From contig NZ_LR733293.1 of assembly GCF_902506095.1 (NCBI RefSeq), positions 1,722,456 through 1,786,455 on the forward strand: 64,000 bases of DNA, written 5' to 3'. The stretch comes from Arthrobacter sp. 9AX (GTDB lineage: Bacteria > Actinomycetota > Actinomycetes > Actinomycetales > Micrococcaceae). Every line of letters starts with the position of its first letter. Within the stretch, counting starts at the first letter, position 1. The translations under genes were made by a program, and so were the position numbers. Under the pieces are notes generated by a model that did not search any database, had not been told where the DNA came from, and saw only the letters and a list, made by a program, of their open reading frames with translations. Below, in pieces: positions 17,464 to 26,617 of this stretch.

Positions 17464-17757
17464 ATGACAGTTTTTGCCGTTGAGTACGTTTACGCCGCCG
17501 AATCCACCGAAGCCCGCAGTGAAGCCCGTCCGGCGCACCGCGAATGGACTGCCGGCCTTGCCCAGGATGGTGTCATCCTGGCCAGCGGGCCCTACGGTGA
17601 CGGCGCGGGAGCGCTGCTGATCTTCAAGGCCGCAGACGAATCCGCCCTGAATTCGATCCTCAAGCAGGACCCCTTCGCAGCCGCCGGGGTTATCGCCGGA
17701 ACCCGCATCACGGAGTGGTCGCCCATCACCGGTATGCTGGCCGGCCTCGCCGCCTAG
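17464..17757 (+). CDS. YciI-family protein
   Basis: A small (97-residue) ferredoxin-like alpha/beta-barrel protein of the YCII family, whose members are thought to be enzymes using a conserved His. The RPAHREW segment near residue 25 and [15 protein letters not shown] in the middle match the family. A TAGGGT box 6 bases before the ATG suggests leaderless transcription. It lies just upstream of ispG; no functional link is evident. Confidence 0.82.
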   Translation: MTVFAVEYVYAAESTEARSEARPAHREWTAGLAQDGVILASGPYGDGAGALLIFKAADESALNSILKQDPFAAAGVIAGTRITEWSPITGMLAGLAA

Positions 17758-17785
17758 CCGCCCTCTTTCAACTCTAGGAGTCCAC

Positions 17786-18952
17786 GTGACCTCGGTCAGC
17801 CTGGGAATGCCTTCGGCACCGCCGCCCGTCCTTGCCCCCCGCCGCAAGACCCGCCAGATCAAAGTCGGTTCCGTGGGGGTGGGTTCTGATTTCCCCATCA
17901 GCGTGCAGTCGATGACCACCACGCCCACCACGGACATCAACGCCACCCTGCAGCAGATTGCGGAACTCACCGCATCCGGCTGTGACATCGTCCGGGTGGC
18001 CTGCCCCTCTGCTGACGATGCCGAAGCGCTGCCCATCATCGCCAAGAAGTCCCAGATCCCGGTCATCGCGGACATCCACTTCCAGCCGAAGTACGTTTTC
18101 GCGGCCATCGAGGCAGGCTGCGCTGCCGTACGCGTTAACCCGGGCAACATCCGCAAATTCGACGACCAGGTGAAGGAGATCGCTGCCGCTGCCCGCGATC
18201 ACGGGACCTCCATCCGGATCGGCGTCAACGCAGGCTCGCTGGAGCCCGGCATCCTTAAGAAATACGGCAAAGCCACGCCTGAGGCGCTGGTGGAGTCAGC
18301 CGTCTGGGAAGCATCGCTGTTCGAAGAGCACGGTTTCCACGACTTCAAGATCTCCGTCAAGCACAACGATCCCGTGGTGATGGTTGCTGCCTACGAGATG
18401 CTGGCGGAGAAGGGCGACTGGCCGCTGCACCTTGGCGTCACCGAGGCCGGTCCGGCGTTCCAGGGGACCATCAAGTCTGCCACGGCCTTCGGCGCGCTGC
18501 TGTCCCGGGGCATCGGCGACACCATCCGCGTTTCCCTCTCCGCGCCGCCGGTGGAGGAGATCAAGGTGGGCAACCAGATCCTCCAGTCACTCAACCTGCG
18601 GCCCCGGAAGCTGGAGATTGTTTCCTGCCCCTCTTGCGGCCGTGCCCAGGTGGACGTCTACACGCTGGCCGAGCAGGTGACCGCCGGGTTGGAAGGGATG
18701 GAGATCCCGCTGCGCGTGGCCGTGATGGGCTGCGTGGTGAACGGCCCCGGTGAAGCCCGCGAGGCAGATCTTGGTGTTGCGTCCGGCAACGGCAAGGGCC
18801 AGATCTTTGTGAAGGGTGAAGTCATCAAGACTGTGCCCGAGAGCCAAATTGTTGAGACACTGATCGAAGAGGCCATGCGTATCGCGGAAGAGATGGGGGA
18901 GGCCGATGGCGAAGATGCTGTCAAGGGTAGCCCCGTGGTTAGCGTCTCGTAA
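17786..18952 (+). CDS. ispG: 4-hydroxy-3-methylbut-2-enyl-diphosphate synthase
   Basis: IspG (GcpE) is the [4Fe-4S] enzyme that converts ME-cPP to HMBPP, the penultimate step of the non-mevalonate pathway. The 388-residue protein has the TIM-barrel N-domain ([15 protein letters not shown]) and the C-terminal iron-sulfur ligands in SCPSCGR and [10 protein letters not shown]. The GTG start is preceded by TAGGAG. The downstream GNAT gene overlaps the last 47 bases. Confidence 0.96.
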   Translation: MTSVSLGMPSAPPPVLAPRRKTRQIKVGSVGVGSDFPISVQSMTTTPTTDINATLQQIAELTASGCDIVRVACPSADDAEALPIIAKKSQIPVIADIHFQPKYVFAAIEAGCAAVRVNPGNIRKFDDQVKEIAAAARDHGTSIRIGVNAGSLEPGILKKYGKATPEALVESAVWEASLFEEHGFHDFKISVKHNDPVVMVAAYEMLAEKGDWPLHLGVTEAGPAFQGTIKSATAFGALLSRGIGDTIRVSLSAPPVEEIKVGNQILQSLNLRPRKLEIVSCPSCGRAQVDVYTLAEQVTAGLEGMEIPLRVAVMGCVVNGPGEAREADLGVASGNGKGQIFVKGEVIKTVPESQIVETLIEEAMRIAEEMGEADGEDAVKGSPVVSVS

Positions 18953-19805
18953 GGACGTTCCCGACACCCCGGGACTCTCCGTACGCACCCTGGACGGTAC
19001 GGATACTGCCGCGCTCAGGCTGCTGGCGCAGCAGGATCCGGTCACCAACGTCTTTATCCTTGCCCACTTGCGTGCCGCCGGCACTGCCGCACCCACCAGC
19101 GGCGGGGCCGGCGTCATTGGCGTTTTCGACGACGGCGTCCTGGTGGGTGCGTGCTGGGCAGGGGCCAACCTGGTCCCGGTCCAGCTGGACCCGGAGCTTG
19201 CCGGGGCGGTGGCCGAGGTGGCCAACAGGTCCGGACGCCGCTACGCCTCCGCGTTCGGTCCGGCGGAGTCCGTGCTTGCCCTGCACGCCGAACTCGTGGA
19301 ACTGGGCCACCGTGCACACGAAGTCCGCGCCGAGCAGCCGCTGATGACCATCGAGGACCCGCCGTCGATCCCCGCCAATCCCGGCCTGGCGCTGGGCAAC
19401 CTTGCAGACTTCGACCGCATCCTTCCGGCATGCGCTGCCATGTTCGAGGAAGAAGTGGGGTATTCTCCCTTCCTTGGCGGCAGGGAGTTCTACAGCCGCC
19501 GGGTGGAAGGCCTCATCCGCCAGGGCCATTCCCTGGTCCACCTGAACAGTGCCGGCGAGGTGGTGTTCAAGGCAGAGCTGGGCGCCGTCACCGCCGACGT
19601 CACCCAGATCCAGGGCGTATGGATGAACCCGCTCTACCGGGGCCAGGGCCTGAGCGCAGGATATATGGCTGCCGTGGTGGAGCAGGCCCGGAAAGTCGCG
19701 CCGGTCACCAGCCTTTACGTCAACGGCTTCAACCTGCGGGCCCGGGCCACGTACGAGCGGGTGGGCTTCCGCCAGGTGGGCACGTTCGCCACCATCCTTT
19801 TCTAG
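18906..19805 (+). CDS. GNAT acetyltransferase with N-terminal DUF4081
   Basis: A 299-residue protein of the type found next to ispG across Actinobacteria (Rv2867c in M. tuberculosis). Residues about 20-120 form the DUF4081 region ([17 protein letters not shown]), and residues 180-299 a GNAT fold with the acetyl-CoA loop around [20 protein letters not shown] and a typical C-terminal [18 protein letters not shown] (two segments). The substrate is unknown. The start overlaps ispG; an ATG at 18915 is an alternative. It converges with the TetR gene 13 bases away. Confidence 0.85.
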   Translation: MAKMLSRVAPWLASRKDVPDTPGLSVRTLDGTDTAALRLLAQQDPVTNVFILAHLRAAGTAAPTSGGAGVIGVFDDGVLVGACWAGANLVPVQLDPELAGAVAEVANRSGRRYASAFGPAESVLALHAELVELGHRAHEVRAEQPLMTIEDPPSIPANPGLALGNLADFDRILPACAAMFEEEVGYSPFLGGREFYSRRVEGLIRQGHSLVHLNSAGEVVFKAELGAVTADVTQIQGVWMNPLYRGQGLSAGYMAAVVEQARKVAPVTSLYVNGFNLRARATYERVGFRQVGTFATILF

Positions 19806-19818
19806 CGGGTTGTCAGTG

Positions 19819-20505
19819 TTAGCCGGCCGGCTGCCCGAAGCCGGCCAGGCCGCCCGTGAGGTACCGCTGCACGTTCGGCGCTACGAGCCGGACCACGTCC
19901 TCCGGCTCTGCCGACGCCAACGGCTCCAGCCGCACCACGTAGCGGACCATCATCAGTCCCACCATCTGCGTTGCCACCAGGTCTCCGCGCAGGGCAACGT
20001 CCCGCGGCGGCCCCTGCACTCCCGCCATGATCCGACTGATGACAGTGCGCGTGACCAGCTCGCGGAGGAGCGCTGTTTTAGCCTTTGAGCCGAGGGTGCC
20101 CCGGAGGAAGGCCACCAGGCTTGGCTGGGCCGGGCTCTCCCAGAGACGAAGGACGGCGCGGACGATCAGTTCCGCCCGGAGTTCCGGCCGGGCGGCGGAA
20201 ACATCCGCGAGCACTTCATCCGGGTCCGCAGGAATTTCCACGCTCAGGGCGAAGAGCTCATCCTTGCCCCTGAAAAAGTGGTGGACCATTGCAGGATCCA
20301 CCCCTGCCGTCCTGGCCACCTGCCGGAGGCTGGTGCCCTCAAAACCGTGCTCGGCGAACAACCGGCGGGCGGTATCGAGGATCCGGTCCCTGGACGCCGT
20401 TGATCCGCCGCGCCGCCCCCGCTTCGCCGTCATGGAGCCGCGAGCGGGCAGGGGGTCACCAGCCGGCAGGGAGTCACGCGCATGCGCGCCCTCCGGCAGG
20501 GTCAC
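19819..20505 (-). CDS. TetR-family repressor of the adjacent ABC exporter
   Basis: An N-terminal helix-turn-helix (RILDTARRLFAEHGF ... SLRQVARTAGVDPAMVHHFF) is followed by a TetR C-terminal domain. I chose the GTG at 20505 because it overlaps the permease stop (GTGA) and has GGAGG 8-9 bases upstream. The ATG at 20433 (MTAKRGRRGG) would give a more usual distance to the HTH and has no clear ribosome site. It is the last gene of the ATPase-permease-regulator operon and probably represses it through the 20-bp palindrome at 22155-22174, responding to an exported compound. Confidence 0.86.
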   Translation of the reverse strand: MTLPEGAHARDSLPAGDPLPARGSMTAKRGRRGGSTASRDRILDTARRLFAEHGFEGTSLRQVARTAGVDPAMVHHFFRGKDELFALSVEIPADPDEVLADVSAARPELRAELIVRAVLRLWESPAQPSLVAFLRGTLGSKAKTALLRELVTRTVISRIMAGVQGPPRDVALRGDLVATQMVGLMMVRYVVRLEPLASAEPEDVVRLVAPNVQRYLTGGLAGFGQPAG

Positions 20506-21260
20506 GCTGTCCGCCTCCGCAGGGTCAGGGAGGCCAGCACCAGGACACCCAGCACAATGGCTCCCATGATGCCTGCGTCCTGCCACATCTGTTCGGTGGC
20601 CTCCGCGTTTGCGGCAATTTCCTGCAGGGCGTCCACCGAGTACGTCAGGGGAAGGGCATTCGAGATGGCTTCCAGGACATCGTTCATGCGGTCGCGCGCG
20701 ACGAACAGTCCACAGAGCAGGATTTGCGGCACCACCACCACCGGCATGAACTGGACCGCCTGGAACTCCGTCCGGGCAAACGCCGAGCACAGCAGCCCCA
20801 GGGCAACGCCGAGGACTGCGTTGATAACGGCGATCAGGACCACAAAGCCGGGAGGCCCCTTGATGTCGAGATTGAAGATCCAGTACGCCACGGCGGTCGC
20901 CACCAGGGACTGCAGGGCGGCCATGATGGAAAACGCCAGGCCGTAGCCAAAGAGCAGGTCTGCCTTATGGACGGGAGTGGTGAGCAGCCGTTCGAGGGTC
21001 CCTGAGGTCCTTTCACGCAGCATGGTGATGGAGGTGACCAGGAACATCACCACAAACGGAAAGATGGCCAGCATCATCAGCCCCACGCGGTCGAACGTGC
21101 GCGGCGCCCCAGGCGGCAGGGTCTCGTTCTCGTAGAGGAAGTACACCGCGGTCAGCAGCAGCGCAGGGACCACCAGGATCATGGCGATGCTGCGGTGGTC
21201 GTGGCGCAGCTGCTCCAGCACCCGGCGGGTGGTGGCCAGCATCATCACGGCATCCATCAC
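20502..21260 (-). CDS. ABC-2 type transporter permease
   Basis: A 252-residue membrane protein with six predicted helices of the ABC-2/DrrB type. Visible features are a helix near VVPALLLTAVYFLY, the cytosolic LRERTSGTLERLLTTPVHKADLLFG segment (cited by its L-R-E-R-T-S-G-T-L-E-R core, diagnostic of the family) and the C-terminal VLGVLVLASLTL helix. The GTG start overlaps the ATPase stop (GTGA). With its ATPase it forms a drug- or lipid-type exporter; the substrate is unknown. Confidence 0.9.
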   Translation of the reverse strand: MMDAVMMLATTRRVLEQLRHDHRSIAMILVVPALLLTAVYFLYENETLPPGAPRTFDRVGLMMLAIFPFVVMFLVTSITMLRERTSGTLERLLTTPVHKADLLFGYGLAFSIMAALQSLVATAVAYWIFNLDIKGPPGFVVLIAVINAVLGVALGLLCSAFARTEFQAVQFMPVVVVPQILLCGLFVARDRMNDVLEAISNALPLTYSVDALQEIAANAEATEQMWQDAGIMGAIVLGVLVLASLTLRRRTA

Positions 21261-22108
21261 CGCACGCTCCTGTCCCGGGATTCCGTGTCCCGGGATTCCG
21301 CCTCCGGGGGTTTCCCGTTCAGGGTCTTCCTGTCGCCGGCAGCGGGTCCCGGTTGTTCCGCCGCCTCCTGGATGATGTGCAGGAAGGCCTTTTCAAGGTC
21401 GGTGCTGTGCCCGCGCCGGCTCAGCTCTGCCGGGGTCAGCTGCGCAAGCAGCCTGCCTTCCCGCAGGAGCAGCAGCGATTCGCAATGGCCCGCCTCCTCC
21501 ATGACATGGCTTGAAACGAACAATGTGGTGCCGTGCGCGGCCATGTCACGGAAACGGCCCCAGAGGTCCGCCCGCAGCACCGGATCCAGTCCCACGGTGG
21601 GCTCATCGAGCACCAGCAGCCTGGGGCGGGCCACCAGGGCGCAGGCGAGGGACACGCGGCTGAGCTGGCCCCCGGACAGGTCCGCCGTCTTCTGCCGGGC
21701 CTGTTCCTGGAGGCCGACGGCGGCAATCGCCTCCGCTGCCTCAACGGCGCCTTTCCGGTGCATCGCCCCGAAGTAGCGGACGTTCCCTTCCACCGTGAGG
21801 TCCGGGTAAACACTCGGCGACTGCGTCACATATCCCACCTGGTGGCGCAGCTGGGTGCTGCCTGCGGGCAGCCCCAGGACCTGCACCGAGCCGGAGGTGA
21901 TGCGCTGCACCCCGACGACGGCCCGCATCAGGGTGGTTTTCCCGCTTCCGGACGGCCCCAGAAGCCCAGTGATTTGTCCGGCGGGGATGCTGAAGGACAG
22001 ATCCCGGAGGACCGGGACCCGGCCCCGCACCACTGTGAGGCCGCCGGCGGCGACCGCGCGGCCGTCGTCGTCCGTTCCCGGAAAGTTTCCAACTGCCGGA
22101 CCTGACAT
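21257..22108 (-). CDS. ABC transporter ATP-binding protein
   Basis: A 283-residue nucleotide-binding subunit with Walker A (GPSGSGKT), Q-loop (YVTQSPSVYPDLTV), signature (LSGGQLSR), Walker B (LLVLDEPTVGLDP) and H-loop (VSSHVMEE). The start is the ATG for MSGPAVGNF, which has GGAGG a few bases upstream; longer in-frame extensions lie in the promoter. About 35 residues of hydrophilic tail follow the core domain. Confidence 0.92.
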   Translation of the reverse strand: MSGPAVGNFPGTDDDGRAVAAGGLTVVRGRVPVLRDLSFSIPAGQITGLLGPSGSGKTTLMRAVVGVQRITSGSVQVLGLPAGSTQLRHQVGYVTQSPSVYPDLTVEGNVRYFGAMHRKGAVEAAEAIAAVGLQEQARQKTADLSGGQLSRVSLACALVARPRLLVLDEPTVGLDPVLRADLWGRFRDMAAHGTTLFVSSHVMEEAGHCESLLLLREGRLLAQLTPAELSRRGHSTDLEKAFLHIIQEAAEQPGPAAGDRKTLNGKPPEAESRDTESRDRSVR

Positions 22109-22154
22109 GGCGGCCTCCGCCCAAATGCAGGCGTTTCCGGGCCGGAAGGCCCGT

Positions 22155-22174
22155 AATTCATCACCTGATGAATT
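22155..22174. promoter_or_regulatory. 20-bp palindromic operator of the ABC/TetR operon
   Basis: AATTCATCA and TGATGAATT form a perfect 9-bp inverted repeat around CC. It overlaps the end of the candidate -10 box of the operon, a typical TetR-family operator position. Confidence 0.7.
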
Positions 22175-22200
22175 AAAAGTAGGCCCGTAAACTACCGCAA
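22172..22200 (-). promoter_or_regulatory. Promoter of the ABC/TetR operon
   Basis: On the minus strand TTGCGG (22200-22195) and TTTAAT (22177-22172) are 17 bp apart. The -10 box overlaps the operator palindrome. Confidence 0.6.
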
Positions 22201-22519
22201 TCAACGGCCCTGAACAAGAAAGTACTTGATAAGTGTGGCCGCTATCACTTAGGTTCGATCTAGCTGCGCTGGAGTGGCGGGGCGGTCTCACCGGTCTCAC
22301 CAGTACTTAGCGATCACGGCGTCGAGCCACGCCCGGATGCGATGACCAGCCTCGAGGGGGGCCAGGGGCTTTGCAATTCCGGGCGTGGCTCTACTGCGTT
22401 CCGAGGGCCACGTGTTCCCCGGGAGTCATGGCCAGGCCTCCGCTGCCGGTAGATTAGTACCCAGACAAATTTGTCCGGCCCTGCTGAACCAGCACCTCCC
22501 CAGAAACGGATATCCACCC
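22201..22519. other. Non-coding gap between ABC operon and proS
   Basis: No convincing gene is present. A TAGATT box (22450-22455) could be the proS -10, and a perfect 12-bp palindrome GACAAATTTGTC (22464-22475) lies just after it. TAAGTG (22230-22235) and CACTTA (22246-22251) form a small inverted repeat. On the minus strand a 41-codon frame ends at 22297; its product (…[16 protein letters not shown]) has a protein-like composition but no start or recognised family, so it may be a gene remnant. Confidence 0.5.
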
Positions 22520-24331
22520 GTGGTTACAAGACTGTCCCAGCTTTTCCTGCGCACCCTGCGTGAAGATCCCGTCGACGCCGAGGTGGCCAGCCACCGGCTT
22601 CTGGTCCGTGCCGGCTACATCCGCCGCGCCGCCCCGGGGATCTACACCTGGCTGCCGCTGGGGCTCAGCGTCCTGCGCAAAGTGGAGGCCATCATCCGTG
22701 AAGAGATGGCCAACATCGGGGCGCAGGAGGTCCACTTCCCGGCACTGCTGCCGCGTGAACCCTACGAGGCCACCAACCGCTGGACCGAGTACGGCGAAGG
22801 CCTGTTTCGGCTCCAGGACCGCAAGGGCGCGGACTACCTGCTGGCCCCCACGCACGAGGAAATGTTCACGCTGCTGGTCAAGGACCTCTACTCCTCCTAC
22901 AAGGACCTGCCGCTCAGCCTGTACCAGATCCAGAACAAGTACCGGGATGAGGCCCGCCCCCGGGCAGGCCTGCTGCGCGGCCGTGAATTCATCATGAAGG
23001 ACTCCTACTCGTTCGACGTGGACGACGCCGGCCTGGACGCCAGCTACGAGGCCCACCGCGGCGCCTACCTCCGGATCTTCGAGCGCCTCGGCCTGGAAGT
23101 CATCCCCGTAACGGCCACGGCGGGCGCCATGGGCGGATCCAAGAGCGAAGAATTCCTGCACCCCACCGAGATCGGCGAGGACACCTTCGTCCGCTCCGCC
23201 GGCGGTTACGCAGCCAACGTCGAGGCCGTGACCACCGTTGTCCCGGCGGACATCGACTTCACCGGCGCCCCCGCCGCCGAGGTGCTCGACACCCCTGACA
23301 CCCCCACCATCGAAACCCTGGTGGCAGCCTCCAACCAACTGGCCCCGCGTTCAGAGGCCGACGGCGGCGCCTGGACCGGGGCGGACACGCTCAAGAACGT
23401 TGTGCTTGCCGTTACCCTGCCCACCGGGGAGCGCCAGCTGGTGGTCATCGGCCTGCCCGGCGACCGCGGGGTTGACCTGAAGCGCGTCGAGGCGAACATC
23501 GGATCCTTCCTGCCCATCGGCGGCGAGATCGGACTCGAGGCCGCGAATGATGACGACCTCAAGAAGCAGCCGCTCATCGTCAAGGGCTACCTTGGACCCG
23601 GGCTGACGCTGGATGAACCGCTGTTGGGCACCGAAAGCGCCACCAAGCTGCTGTACCTGGTGGACCCGCGCGTTGTCAGCGGCACCGCCTGGATCACCGG
23701 CGCCAATGAAGCCGGCAAGCACGTGTTCGGCCTTGTCGCCGGCCGGGACTTCACCTGGGACGGCGTCATCGAGTGCACCGATGTCCGCGCAGGCGATCCC
23801 GCCCCGGACGGCTCCGGACCCCTGGAAATCGCCCGCGGCATTGAAATGGGCCACATCTTCCAGCTGGGCCGCAAGTACGCGGAAGCCCTGGAGCTGAAGG
23901 TCCTGGACCAGAACGGCAAGCAGGTCACGGTGACCATGGGTTCCTACGGCGTGGGCGTCACCCGCGCCGTAGCGGCGCTGGCAGAGTCCAACCATGACGC
24001 CAGGGGCCTGGTCTGGCCCCGCGCCGTGGCACCCGCGGACGTCCACGTGGTGGCCGTGGGCAAGGGTGAAGAGATCTTCGCCACCGCCGGGCAGCTGGCA
24101 GCGGACCTGGAAGCCGCAGGCCTCGACGTCCTGCTTGACGACCGTCCCAAGGTCTCTCCGGGCGTCAAGTTCGGGGACGCCGAACTCCTGGGCGTCCCCA
24201 CCATCCTGGCCGTCGGCCGCGGGCTGGCGGACAGCGTGGTGGAGATCAAGGACCGCCGCAGCGGCGACGCCGAAAACGTTGCCGTGGACAAGGCCGTTGA
24301 CTACGTGGTCAACGCCGTCCGCGCCTCCTGA
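22520..24331 (+). CDS. proS: Prolyl-tRNA synthetase (bacterial type with editing insertion)
   Basis: This class II synthetase charges tRNA-Pro and edits mischarged alanyl-tRNA. Its 603 residues contain motif 1 ([14 protein letters not shown]), motif 2 ([18 protein letters not shown]), the large INS editing insertion between about residues 225 and 410, motif 3 ([16 protein letters not shown]) and a C-terminal anticodon-binding domain. The GTG start ([16 protein letters not shown]) is chosen because the conserved N-terminus begins there; the frame is open further upstream. The TSUP gene begins 9 bases downstream. Confidence 0.95.
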   Translation: MVTRLSQLFLRTLREDPVDAEVASHRLLVRAGYIRRAAPGIYTWLPLGLSVLRKVEAIIREEMANIGAQEVHFPALLPREPYEATNRWTEYGEGLFRLQDRKGADYLLAPTHEEMFTLLVKDLYSSYKDLPLSLYQIQNKYRDEARPRAGLLRGREFIMKDSYSFDVDDAGLDASYEAHRGAYLRIFERLGLEVIPVTATAGAMGGSKSEEFLHPTEIGEDTFVRSAGGYAANVEAVTTVVPADIDFTGAPAAEVLDTPDTPTIETLVAASNQLAPRSEADGGAWTGADTLKNVVLAVTLPTGERQLVVIGLPGDRGVDLKRVEANIGSFLPIGGEIGLEAANDDDLKKQPLIVKGYLGPGLTLDEPLLGTESATKLLYLVDPRVVSGTAWITGANEAGKHVFGLVAGRDFTWDGVIECTDVRAGDPAPDGSGPLEIARGIEMGHIFQLGRKYAEALELKVLDQNGKQVTVTMGSYGVGVTRAVAALAESNHDARGLVWPRAVAPADVHVVAVGKGEEIFATAGQLAADLEAAGLDVLLDDRPKVSPGVKFGDAELLGVPTILAVGRGLADSVVEIKDRRSGDAENVAVDKAVDYVVNAVRAS

Positions 24332-24340
24332 TCCCCGGAC

Positions 24341-25144
24341 GTGCTCCCCGGGCTTGAGTCCATCCAGCTGACAACGCTGGTCCTGATCGTGGTGGCCGGT
24401 TTCGCTGCCGGCTGGGTGGACGCCGTAGTGGGCGGGGGCGGACTGATCCAGCTCCCTGCCCTGCTCCTGGTGCCAGGCATCACTCCTGTCCAGGCACTGG
24501 CAACGAACAAGCTTGGTTCGATTTTTGGGACCGCCACCAGCGCCGTAACGTACTACCGGCGGGTGGGGCCGGACCTCCGGACCGCCCTGCCGATGGCCGT
24601 CATTGCCCTGGCCGGCAGCTTTGGCGGCGCGATCCTGGCCGCCAGCCTGCCGTCCAGCGTGTTCAAACCCATCATTGTCGCCGCCCTCGTTGCCGTGGCA
24701 CTCTTCACGGCCCTGAAGCCGGATGCAGGCCACGTCACCGCGCTGCGTCATAACGGCCACAAACACTACGTGGTGGCCTGCCTGATCGGCGCAGTGATCG
24801 GCTTTTACGACGGCCTCATCGGTCCGGGTACCGGTTCCTTCCTGGTCATCGCCCTGGTCTCGGCGATGGGGTACGCGTTCCTGGAGGCCAGTGCCAAGGC
24901 CAAGATCGTGAACATGGCAACCAACGCGGGGGCGCTGCTGTTCTTCCTGCCGCACGGTTCCATCCTGTGGGCGCTGGGCTTGCTGCTGGGTGCTGCCAAC
25001 ATGGCGGGCGGATACCTCGGAGCGCGGACGGCCGTGGCGCAGGGGAGCAAGTTTGTCCGTGTGGTCTTCCTCGCGGTGGTGGCGGCGCTGATCATCAAAC
25101 TCGGCTACGACGTCTGGCAGGAAAACTTCGCCCATCAGGGGTAG
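24341..25144 (+). CDS. TSUP (TauE/SafE) family permease
   Basis: A 267-residue membrane protein of the sulfite exporter TauE/SafE family with about seven or eight helices and two internally related halves. The family marker GWVDAVVGGGGLIQLPALL near the N-terminus (repeat 1) has a counterpart FYDGLIGPGTGSFLVIAL (repeat 2). It probably transports a small sulfur-containing or organic anion; the substrate is not evident. It starts at a GTG 9 bases after proS and is probably on the same transcript. Confidence 0.88.
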   Translation: MLPGLESIQLTTLVLIVVAGFAAGWVDAVVGGGGLIQLPALLLVPGITPVQALATNKLGSIFGTATSAVTYYRRVGPDLRTALPMAVIALAGSFGGAILAASLPSSVFKPIIVAALVAVALFTALKPDAGHVTALRHNGHKHYVVACLIGAVIGFYDGLIGPGTGSFLVIALVSAMGYAFLEASAKAKIVNMATNAGALLFFLPHGSILWALGLLLGAANMAGGYLGARTAVAQGSKFVRVVFLAVVAALIIKLGYDVWQENFAHQG

Positions 25145-25189
25145 TTCGAGGCCTTCGTGGCCGCCGGGAGCCGGGCGTAGCATGCAGAT

Positions 25190-26581
25190 ATGCCACACGG
25201 TGACGATGAGTACGCCAGCGCCTTGACCGCGGCTGCCGGCCATGCAACAGCCTGGCTTCAGAGCCTGAAGGACCGCGACGTCGGCCCCCGGCTCCCCGCC
25301 CACGACCTCACCGGGCCGTTCGGCGGCCCTTTGCCGGCATCGGGCATGCCCGCGGCAGACGTCGTCGACCTCCTGGCACACACAGCCGAGCCGGGGCTTA
25401 TGGCCATGCCTTCAGGCCGCTTCTTCGGCTGGGTCATTGGCGGAACCCTGCCCGCGGCGCTTGCCGCCGACTGGCTGGTCAGCGCCTGGGACCAGAACGC
25501 CGGCCTGCGCTATGCCACTCCGGCCATGGCCGCCATCGAAGAAAGCGCCGGTGCGTGGCTGCTTGAACTGCTGGGGCTTCCGGAAGCGGCCGACGTCGGC
25601 TTCGTCACCGGAGCCACCATGGCCAACTTCACGGGGATGGCGGCGGGCCGGTGGCGGCTCCTCACCGATGCCGGCTGGGACCTGGACCGGGACGGGCTCA
25701 GCGGCGCACCCCGGATCCGGTGCTTCGTGGGCAGGGAACGGCACGACACCGTGGACCTGGGCTTGCGGTACCTCGGGCTCGGCAGGCCGGTGGTAGTGGA
25801 CGCGGATGACCAGGGGCGGTTGATTCCGGAAGCGCTGGAGGCCGCGCTGGCTGAAGGCACAGGGCCTGCCTTGGTGTGCCTGCAGGCCGGGAACCTCCAT
25901 TCCGGCGCTTTTGATCCTTTCCCCGAAGCCATCCGCGTTGCGCGGAAGCACGGAGCCTGGGTGCACATCGACGGCGCCTTCGGCCTGTGGGCAGCGGCAG
26001 CACCGGAACTGAGCCACCTGACCCGCGGCTACGAGGACGCCGATTCGTGGGGGACTGACGCGCACAAGACCCTGAACGTGCCGTACGACTGTGGCATCGC
26101 GATCGTGCGGGACGCCTCCGCGCTGCGGTCCGCGATGGGCCTGCACGCCAGCTATTTGGTCCACGATGCCGAGGGGCCGGGTGACCCGTTCGAGAAAGTC
26201 CCCGAGCTGTCCCGCCGTGCCCGGGGCGTGCCTGTGTGGGCGGCCCTGAAGAGCCTGGGCCGCGACGGCTTGGCGGGCCAGGTGCGGGGGCTGGCGGCTG
26301 CCGCCGCGCAGATTGCGGCAGGGCTGGCGGACCTGGACGGCGTGGAGGTGCTGAACGACGTCGGGTACACCCAGGTGAGCGTGGCCTTCGGTGACGACGC
26401 CACCACCCGGGCAGTGACCGCCCGGATCATCGAGGACGGCAAGGTATGGATGTCCGGCTCCCGCTGGCGTGACCGGGACATCCTGCGGGTGTCCGTCAGC
26501 AACTGGCGGACGTCCCGGCAGGAGGTGGAGACCGCAGTGGCTGCCGTGGGCACTGCCCTGGCTGCTGTCCGCGGTGGCTGA
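25190..26581 (+). CDS. PLP-dependent group II decarboxylase
   Basis: A fold-type I pyridoxal-phosphate enzyme of the aromatic/glutamate decarboxylase family, 463 residues. The PLP lysine is Lys293 in D-A-H-K-T-L-N-V-P-Y-D, and the HIDGAFGLWAA segment holds the aspartate that pairs with the cofactor ring. The substrate cannot be assigned; tyrosine, tryptophan, DOPA or aspartate decarboxylation are possible. A TAGCAT box 6 bases before the ATG suggests an independent leaderless transcript. It converges with the phosphotransferase gene 36 bases away. Confidence 0.86.
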   Translation: MPHGDDEYASALTAAAGHATAWLQSLKDRDVGPRLPAHDLTGPFGGPLPASGMPAADVVDLLAHTAEPGLMAMPSGRFFGWVIGGTLPAALAADWLVSAWDQNAGLRYATPAMAAIEESAGAWLLELLGLPEAADVGFVTGATMANFTGMAAGRWRLLTDAGWDLDRDGLSGAPRIRCFVGRERHDTVDLGLRYLGLGRPVVVDADDQGRLIPEALEAALAEGTGPALVCLQAGNLHSGAFDPFPEAIRVARKHGAWVHIDGAFGLWAAAAPELSHLTRGYEDADSWGTDAHKTLNVPYDCGIAIVRDASALRSAMGLHASYLVHDAEGPGDPFEKVPELSRRARGVPVWAALKSLGRDGLAGQVRGLAAAAAQIAAGLADLDGVEVLNDVGYTQVSVAFGDDATTRAVTARIIEDGKVWMSGSRWRDRDILRVSVSNWRTSRQEVETAVAAVGTALAAVRGG

Positions 26582-26617
26582 CCGGCCGGATGGCACCGTT
26601 TTTCAGGGGCGGACGCC

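Noticed and set aside
22251..22300. GGTTCGATC-like tRNA T-loop pattern
   Set aside because: No acceptor, D or anticodon stem can be built around it.
22297..22422. 41-codon minus-strand frame ending in …WLDAVIAKYW
   Set aside because: Its composition looks protein-like, but there is no start codon, ribosome site or recognised family; mentioned only as a possible remnant.
23351..25381. Open frame of 676 codons on the minus strand across proS and the TSUP gene
   Set aside because: It is antisense to proS with all synthetase motifs and to a membrane protein; the length is an effect of high GC content.
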